From: Funneliformis mosseae
Taxonomy: Eukaryota; Glomeromycota; Glomeromycetes; Glomerales; Glomeraceae
DNA: 14,870 bases
Assembly (NCBI GenBank): GCA_910592005.1
Contig: CAJVPP010002434.1
Coordinates: forward strand, 1-14,870
Direction: 5' to 3'
The translations under genes were made by a program, and so were the position numbers. Under the pieces are notes generated by a model. That model was given only the letters and a program-made list of their open reading frames with translations. It ran no database searches and had not been told where the DNA came from. Shown here in pieces: positions 8,330 to 14,870 of this stretch; position 1 is the first letter of the stretch, and every line of letters begins with the position of its first letter.

Positions 8330-10261
8330 ATGTCTCCAAGTGCAGTTACTTCAACTAACGGTATTGGCATCGCCAACTTACCGAACCAGCGTCATAAAAT
8401 TGTTGCCAAACGCGGTACCAACTTTACTTTAATGGTTGTTGGTAAGTTTTCTTTGTTTTAACGAGTAATCATATCTATTCGGGAACAACCCAATTTCACT
8501 ATTAAATGTTAACTGTTTACCATCAATTATAATTATAATTTGAAACTTTTTTGACATTAAACTAATTTTTTTTTACATTTAATAAGGTGAATCCGGTCTT
8601 GGCAAAACAACTTTCATCAATACTCTCTTTACTACTACCATCAAGGAAAAAAAGAACCAAGCAAAACGTCATGCTAAACAAACAGATAAAACGGTTGAAA
8701 TTGAAATAACAAAAGCTGGTAAGTGCGTTTATAACCATCTAATTTATTAATCTATAGAATTTCTTCATTAATGATTTCGATTCCACGTTGTCCACAGAAC
8801 TCGAAGAAAAAATGTTCAATGTTAAGCTCACAGTCATTGATACCCCCGGGTTTGGCGACTACGTAAATAATAGGGATAGCTGGTTACCTATTGTTGAATT
8901 TATTGATGATCAACACGAATCATATATGCGACAAGAACAACAACCACTTCGTAAAGAAAAGTTGGATATGCGTGTTCATTCCTGTCTTTATTTCATTCGC
9001 CCAACTGGTCATACGTAAGTTATATGCTTTTCTAAAGCATATTTTAGTTTAATTTCAAATTTCACATGAATTGCTAATTGAATTATTTTATTATTACCAA
9101 AATTTATAATTTCGAATAATTGAATACTAATTATATGACTTTTAATTAAAGCTTGAAGCCTTTGGATATCGAAATCATGAAACGTTTAGGTTCTCGTGTA
9201 AATTTAATTCCTGTCATTGCCAAGGCTGATACCTTGACACCAAAAGATTTGGAAACATTCAAGAGAAGAGTAAGCCATCAACATTATAATTCTTTTGAGC
9301 GCTGCAACATTTTATTTAAAATATAATTCAATTTACAGGTCAGAGAAGTTATTGCTGCTCAAAATATTCAAGTTTACCAATGTCCAGTCGAGAGTGACGA
9401 TGAAACCAGTACCAAACGTAACATGAATATTATGGTAAATTTATTATTTTTATTTTTTATTTTTTATATGTTATCATTCTAATAGTTTAAATAATCAACT
9501 TTATTTAATAATCAGGCTGCTATGCCTTTTGCGATCATTGGTAGTGATCAGGATGTCATTGCCCCAGATGGTCGTAAGGTAAAAGGACGTCAATACAGTT
9601 GGGGTATTGCCGAAGTTGAGAACGAAGACCATTGCGATTTCAAAAAACTTCGTTCTCTTCTTATTAGGTATATAATATTATTGTGTAGGTTCTTTTTATT
9701 GGAAATTATATCTTAATCGTAATATTTTATCTCTCATTATAAAGGACGCATATGTTAGATTTGGTTTCCACAACCGAGGAAAATCACTATGAGAATTATC
9801 GCCAATCACAAATGGAAACAAGGAAGTTTGGTGAACCCAAGTAAGTTTTATTCTTTCTACTAGTTTTTTTATGATTTTGTATTTTACAATTTATTCTAAC
9901 ATTTATGTCCTTATAGACCTAAAAAACTTGATAATCCTAAATTCAAAGAAGAGGAAGAAGCTCTTCGCAAAAGGTTTACCGAACAAGTCAAAAACGAAGA
10001 AAACCGTTTCCGACAATGGGAACAACACGTTAGTATTTTTTTTTTTTTAAAATAAAATTTTTTTTTCTAGAATTGATATTTTTGTTGCAAATTTTTCTAT
10101 CATTTGTTAATTATTATAATATATTACATATTTTTTAGCTTATCGCTGAGCGTGATCGTCTTAACAAGGATCTAGAAGCTGAACACTCTCACATTAAATC
10201 CTTGGAACAGGAATTGGAACAAATTCAAGTTACACTTTCAAGCAAAGGTGGCAGAAAGTAA
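8330..10261 (+). CDS. Septin, Cdc11/AspA class, nine exons, 385 residues
   Basis: Exons 8330-8441, 8587-8718, 8798-9014, 9152-9269, 9339-9434, 9516-9667, 9745-9840, 9917-10028 and 10139-10261 join in frame to 1158 nt including TAA. The product is a filament-forming GTP-binding septin, expected at the plasma membrane and hyphal cortex, scaffolding septation, branching and polarity as a terminal subunit of septin rods. A basic stretch (about 21-28) precedes P-loop GESGLGKT (38-45). G3 DTPG is at 96-99 and G4 AKAD at 177-180. The septin unique element covers about 249-296 (GRQYSWG, HCDF, LIRTHM). A coiled coil spans about 319-378, with 3/4-spaced hydrophobics F339, W342, L346, L353, L357, I364, L367, L371, I374 and L378. 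[18 protein letters not shown] and QEQQP..RPTGHTLKPLDIE resemble AspA/Cdc11 more than Cdc3, Cdc10 or Cdc12, from memory of the family. Length fits that class. All motifs are intact; class assignment needs a tree. Confidence 0.93.
8442..10138 (+). other. Eight spliceosomal introns of the septin gene
   Basis: Introns are 8442-8586, 8719-8797, 9015-9151, 9270-9338, 9435-9515, 9668-9744, 9841-9916 and 10029-10138 (69-145 bases). All are GT-AG. Donors are GTAAGT four times, plus GTAAGC, GTAAAT, GTATAT and GTTAGT; acceptors are AAG, CAG or TAG. Branch-like CTAAT/CTAAC is visible in introns 1 (near 8561), 3 (TACTAAT near 9125) and 7 (TTCTAAC near 9894). Intron 1 splits the codon of Gly38, the first P-loop residue. 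Intron phases in order are 1, 1, 2, 0, 0, 2, 2, 0. Each junction restores conserved septin sequence, which is the main support. Confidence 0.9.
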
Positions 10262-10700
10262 AAAAAAAGTTATTAGTAAAAATTAACTTTGATATAATTC
10301 TTTTCATTAGGTTTTTCATTAGGTTTGTCAATTAGTTCTTTTATTATTGCTATTTTTAAATGAAATTCTTTTTTTTATTATTATTATTATTTAATTTTTT
10401 CTTTTAATATTCAAGTAGAAATAAGTAATTTATTTTATTCCTTTATTATTACAATTAGTCAGATGTATTATATCCTATTATGTTAATTTTTTTTTTTTTG
10501 TGATGATTATTCCAAAAGTATCTGGTTTAGTTATTTTGGTAATAGAAGCGCAGTTGGCTTGTATTTTATTTGATGATATATTATTATTATACACGGGATT
10601 ATATTATATTATTAAAATTTCATCCCTTAAATGGTAGAAAAATTCCATGCAAATTTAGAAGGAATTTTCAAAGATGTTTATCAGTTATTAATGCAAAATT
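10262..10700 (+). other. Septin 3' flank, probable 3' UTR
   Basis: This is less A/T-extreme than the desert beyond. It contains a short direct duplication TTTTCATTAGGTTT (near 10301-10328) and the last CG dinucleotides of the gene island (10549 and 10594). Several T runs and weak A-rich poly(A)-signal-like words occur, none decisive, so the transcript end is not placed. No second gene follows. Confidence 0.4.
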
Positions 10701-12346
10701 AATTATGTAATTTTTGTTTGATTTTTAATTAAAACAATATAAATTTCATATAACAATTATTCTTTTAGATAGGTATCAGTTTTAAAAGTTTAATTAAAAA
10801 TAGTTAATTAATGCAAAAAATTTATAAATTTTAAAGCTAAATTGATATATAAAATAGTTAAATAAATTTGAAATTTATATATAAAATTTAATTCATTTTA
10901 CAATTTTAATAAATCAATCTTTTTTTTTTTAATTTTTAAAATATAAAATTCTTATACAAATAATTAAATTATAATTATATAAATTTACATAATATATAGT
11001 ATTATTTTATATTATAAAGTATATATTTATATATAAATTTTATATAAATTTTTTTTTATAAATTTTAATATTTTATTTTTATGTTTAAAATATTATAATT
11101 GTTATAATTTAAAAATAACTTTTAAAGTTACAATATAATAATTATAGATTTATTAATTTAAAATGAAGTGAAAACTATATATTTATTATAAAACTATCCT
11201 AATATTTATCTATTAATAATTGAATTATTGCTGATTAGCTTTTACAATTATACAAAAATCTTAATAAAATAAATATCAATATGAATTTTTAGTTAAAATT
11301 ATCTTAAACTTAACAATAATCACTATTCTCTAATTTTTAATAAATAATTATATAATTAATAATCTTTTTATTTATAATAATTTAAAATTATTTTTAATTA
11401 TTATTTAATTATTATGATTTGTTTTTATATTAATAATAATAATAATTTTATTTCAAAATAATAATAGCAAAATTTTTTGATTAGTATATGATTATTAAAA
11501 AAATATATATAAATATATAAAAATATAATCAGAAAATTTTAGTTATAATTTTAATATAAATTTTAAATTAAAATTAAATTATATAATATATATAAATTAA
11601 TTGTATATATATATATATATTTTTAAATAAACTTTAATAAATATTATAATAAAGTTTTTATAAACAAATATCATATTATTTTTTAAAAAAAAAGTTAAAA
11701 AAAGTATTTATTAACTATTATATTGAAAATATAAAAGTAATAGATTAGCAATTAAAATATTTAAAGTAAAATTTAAATAAATAAAATATTAAAAAAATCA
11801 AAAAAATATATTTAAAAATATATTAAAAAAAAGAAACATAATTTTCAAAATTTAAATATAAATCTATTTTTATAAGTAATAATATATATCAATTAACAAA
11901 AATATTATATAAAATATATTATTAAAAAGTCATAATTTTATCTAACTATTAATAACTTTAAATCTTAACATTATAATTAAAAAATTTTATAAAAAATGTA
12001 TAATATTTTTTATAAAAATAACAAAGTTTTCTTAATTTTATTCTATATTTAAGAAATCAATATAATTATTCTTAAAATATATTGATTAAATCAACAAAAA
12101 CTTTTGTATATCTAGAGTTAAAAAATTTTAAAATATAAAAATAACTAAAACAAGAAAGAAAGGATAAAAAATAGTGATTAGTTTTCTTATTATAATATAA
12201 ATATTACTATATTTACAAATAAAATATAATTCAAAAATTTTTAAAAAATATTTAATTTAATAATCATATTAATAAAATCATATATTAAATAGATTATATT
12301 AATTAAAATTAATCTAATATAATAATCATATAATTAAAAAATTATA
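10701..12346. other. AT-rich desert without supported genes
   Basis: CG-free, nearly pure A/T. There are no open frames of note on either strand. A 17-base (TA)n microsatellite occurs at 11604-11620, and short AAT/ATT trinucleotide runs near 11432-11445. Nothing else is recognised. Confidence 0.6.
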
Positions 12347-12518
12347 TAGTTAACTCTTGTTATAACGAACTCTATGTCCTAGACCTCAACTTTGCTATAA
12401 GGCTATAGTGAAGATTTTAAGAGATTTGATTGGCCAATTCGCTATAATAAGAGTATTTTTATTATATTTGTTCAAAAAATTTGTTATATCAAGAGTTCGC
12501 TATATCAAGAGTTGACTA
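12347..12518. mobile_element. 172-bp pogo-type MITE with 27-bp terminal inverted repeats and TA flanks
   Basis: The left arm 12347-12373 starts TAGTTAACTCTTGTTATAAC. The right arm 12492-12518, reverse-complemented, starts TAGTCAACTCTTGATATAGC. The arms match at 24 of 27 positions. TA lies immediately outside both ends (12345-12346, 12519-12520), the Tc1/mariner-pogo target site. TTCGCTATA..AAGAG-like units recur inside (12438-12454, 12495-12511) as subterminal repeats. There is no coding capacity, so it would depend on a transposase in trans. It keeps several CG dinucleotides while its surroundings have almost none, suggesting a younger insertion. Confidence 0.8.
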
Positions 12519-13780
12519 TATGTCAAATAAATAGATATATTAATCTTATTGATTTATACGAAAATTCTTCACTATATTTTAGATGATAATATAAAAAGGC
12601 TTTAATTACTTTTAATTTATTTTTAAATATAAATTTTAAAATAATATAATAATTAGTTATAATCAATAATAAATAAGTATCATATAGGATGTTATTAGTA
12701 AAAAAAAAAATCTACTTTTTAGACAAATATTTTATTAGTTCACTCTATTGATAATGATAATGTAAACAGAACTGTTTAATAATTAAAATTACTTAAAATT
12801 TGTAGATTTTTACCTTTTCTATTGATTATCTTCTATATAATTGCAATTAATTTTAATATTATTAAAAATTGAGATATAATTAATTATAATTAATGATAAA
12901 TAAATATTATAGAGTTGCAAATAATTACTTTTTTATTTTTAATAATATTAAATTAATATAATATTTAATAGTAATTTTGTATAATTAGTGTAAATAATCT
13001 AATTATTTTAATAAAGAATTTTAATTGAAAATGCAATGTATATAATTAAAGTAAGAAAATAATAGAAAGCTTTTTATCAAAAAAAGTTATTTTAAAAAAG
13101 ATCAGATATAGTATTAAAGAGTTTTTACATTCTATAAATACAAAGTTAGTTAGTATAATTAATTAAATATATTTTACATTTTTTATAATATAGATAATAA
13201 ATTTATTTCAGATTGTATAGTCTATATTATATTAATAATATTTTATATTTGTATATTAATATTCAAAATTGAAAAGTTATTTTAGCTAATTATTAGTAAT
13301 ATTAATAATTTAGCCAAGAAAAATTTTATTAATATTATATAATAACATGCATTAATTTCTAAATAAAGTTTAATTTTAAAGGTTTTTAGTATAGTAATAA
13401 TTGGACTTCCTATAAAAAAATTCTTATTTAAATTATTTATATAGAATACATTATAACTTAAAGCTATAATTTAAAGCTATGATTTTTTCTTCTTAATCAA
13501 ACTATATATAATTCAAATTTTTACATTTCATAAATAGTTTATTACTTATATATTATACTTATTATACTAATATTTGCCTACCTAACTATATAAATAAAAA
13601 TATTATTTTTCTTTTTAATTCAATCTTTTCTATAAGAATATTACTTAATATTAGTGATTGTTAATTATAGATACTAAATTTTTATCAACAACAATAAAAG
13701 CTAGTAAATTATTAATATGTCTTTTGGTTAAATTAGTTATATGTCTAAGGTTACTAGATAAAATCTAAAAGTTTTACAAG
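12519..13780. other. AT-rich desert without supported genes
   Basis: Only one CG (12559-12560), just outside the MITE, then none until 13810. All frames are broken by frequent stops. Slightly mixed-composition patches near 13560-13600 and 13700-13780 show no recognisable motif. Confidence 0.5.
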
Positions 13781-13968
13781 TTGTTTAAATGAAAAAAGGT
13801 AAAATTTAACGAAATTATATTAAAACCTTATTAAAAAATCTGCGAAATTCTGAAAAAAGTAAAACTATATCAAAGCTTATAAAAATATAAAACTATATCA
13901 AACCCTTAATAAAAATTAGCGAAATTATAGTTTAGACATTTTGCCAAATTCAAAATGAGTTTAAACAA
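13781..13968. mobile_element. Possible degenerate MITE with TTGTTTAAA termini
   Basis: TTGTTTAAA (13781-13789) and its complement TTTAAACAA (13960-13968) bound a ~188-base segment, with imperfect pairing continuing inward for roughly 40 bases. The interior carries degenerate tandem units: AAAACTATATCAAA at 13861 and again near 13889, and CGAAATTAT at 13810 and 13920. CG dinucleotides reappear here. The short perfect arm makes this tentative. Confidence 0.35.
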
Positions 13969-14003
13969 GCAACCTTATATATGTCTAATAAAGCTCTGAA
14001 TGG

Positions 14004-14550
14004 TTCAGTTCAGTTCAGATTATTAATCTTAAAAATGCCAATTTGAATCTAAACTGAACTGCAGATCGGTAAAAATTTGAACTGAACTGAAATTTTTAAA
14101 TTAATCTGAAATTATGGTTTAATTATATAAGGAATCTGCAATTTCTATGCGAAACTCTAGAAGAATTGCAAAAATTACAAATTTTTCTTTGAGGTTCATA
14201 AAATTCGAAGAGAAATCGCAATTTTTTACAACTCTCTAAGAATTTCACAATATTTTTTGTAAAATTCAAAGAGAACCTGCAAAAAATTGCGATTCTTTAA
14301 GAGTTTTACTAAATTTTTGTGATTCTCTTAGAGAATTCATAAATTTTGTGATCCTCCAAGAGTTTTGCATATAATTGAACTGAACTTTCAGATTAATCTG
14401 AAATTATCAGTTCAGTCCAGATTTTTTTCAGTTCAGATTAGAATTATAATCTGAAAAAAATCTGAACTGAATCAAAAATTTTCAGATTGATTTTTATGCA
14501 ATCTGAAACTGATCTGAACCAAACTGATCTGAAAAATTTTCAGATCAATC
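14004..14550. repeat. Composite CAGTTCAG inverted-repeat block
   Basis: TTCAGTTCAGATT (14009-14021) pairs perfectly with AATCTGAACTGAA (14459-14471). Many more TCAGTTCAG/CTGAACTGA words in both orientations fill 14004-14110 and 14376-14550. TTAATCTGAAATTAT is repeated directly at 14101-14115 and 14393-14407. A different repeat (14131-14369) sits in the middle. This looks like a foldback element or satellite interrupted by another sequence. No open frame is present. Confidence 0.5.
14131..14369. repeat. Inner GCGATTCTC/GAGAATCGC repeat cluster
   Basis: Short units around GCGATTCT.TAAGAG and their complements recur with alternating orientation. AATCGCAATTTTTT (14214-14227) pairs perfectly with AAAAAATTGCGATT (14281-14294). 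It is richer in CG than anything outside the gene and pogo-like repeats. Its composition and repeat words differ from the flanking CAGTTCAG sequence, consistent with a separate insertion. Confidence 0.5.
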
Positions 14551-14870
14551 TAAACTATTTAGAACTTTAGTCTAATATTAAATATAAGCATTAAAGGTAT
14601 AATTGAATTAACATCTTTGATATTATTAGAAATTTAATAGATTCAAAGAAATATTTTTAAATACTATATAACTATAATAAAACCTTTTGAATTTATGTAG
14701 CATTTCCTATCAAAATTATTGATTAAAGCTATAGCAATATCAATTCTATAAGATTTATTATTAATGTTATAATTATTACATTTATATATTCCTAATAAAA
14801 AATTTGATATAAAAATTTCATAAAAATATTAAGTTTTATAACGTATAACTTTTATGGAAAATCAGTATAA
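14551..14870. other. AT-rich sequence to the window end, no gene
   Basis: No coding frame, RNA gene or clear repeat is visible; one CG occurs near 14840. Confidence 0.5.

Noticed and set aside
8173..8376. 67-codon open frame on - overlapping septin exon 1
   Set aside because: It is the shadow of the septin start region on the opposite strand; no domain is present.
1..14870. tRNA, rRNA, CRISPR arrays or a new multi-gene system
   Set aside because: No cloverleaf with conserved arms, no rRNA-like block and no regular repeat-spacer array was seen. Only one real protein gene is present, so no gene system can be claimed.

Overview
The window looks like nuclear DNA of a very AT-rich fungus. It holds one intact, intron-rich protein gene, a septin of the Cdc11/AspA class on the + strand (8330-10261). 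The gene lies between long stretches of near-pure A/T sequence and decayed repeats. Low-GC intergenic DNA, eight short AT-rich introns, a fungal-type septin and pogo-like repeat ends point to an arbuscular mycorrhizal fungus (Glomeromycotina, Rhizophagus-like). That is inference; another AT-rich early-diverging fungus, such as an anaerobic gut fungus, is not excluded.

Layout. 1-146 is the end of a pogo/Tigger-like DNA transposon, finishing at a terminal CAGTCAAC (read on the - strand) next to a TA dinucleotide. 533-903 holds two diverged copies of a ~167-bp unit. 904-7494 is A/T desert with no gene I can support; its structure is a CTGAT-rich array around a ~53-bp tandem repeat (4613-5055), two long-terminal-inverted-repeat MITE candidates (5706-5872, 6781-6946), a 21-base poly(A) tract and an isolated GC-rich palindrome (7302-7319). 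7495-10595 is the gene island: an upstream flank with a paired CACGTGAC element, a pyrimidine-rich leader, the nine-exon septin gene and a 3' flank. 10596-14870 is desert again, with a clear 172-bp pogo-type MITE (12347-12518), a weaker MITE candidate (13781-13968) and a complex CAGTTCAG/GCGATTCTC repeat block (14004-14550).

The most useful large-scale signal is CpG. Reading by eye, I find no CG dinucleotide from 813 to 7494, from 10596 to 12365, or from 12561 to 13809. The septin gene with its flanks, and the better-preserved repeats, do contain CG. This fits long-term cytosine methylation and deamination of the desert, with the gene kept clear. It also gives a relative age for the inserted repeats.

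I found no gene cluster, CRISPR array, RNA gene or new multi-gene system. The septin is expected to act at the plasma membrane and hyphal cortex as a terminal subunit of hetero-oligomeric septin rods; its partner septins are not in this window.
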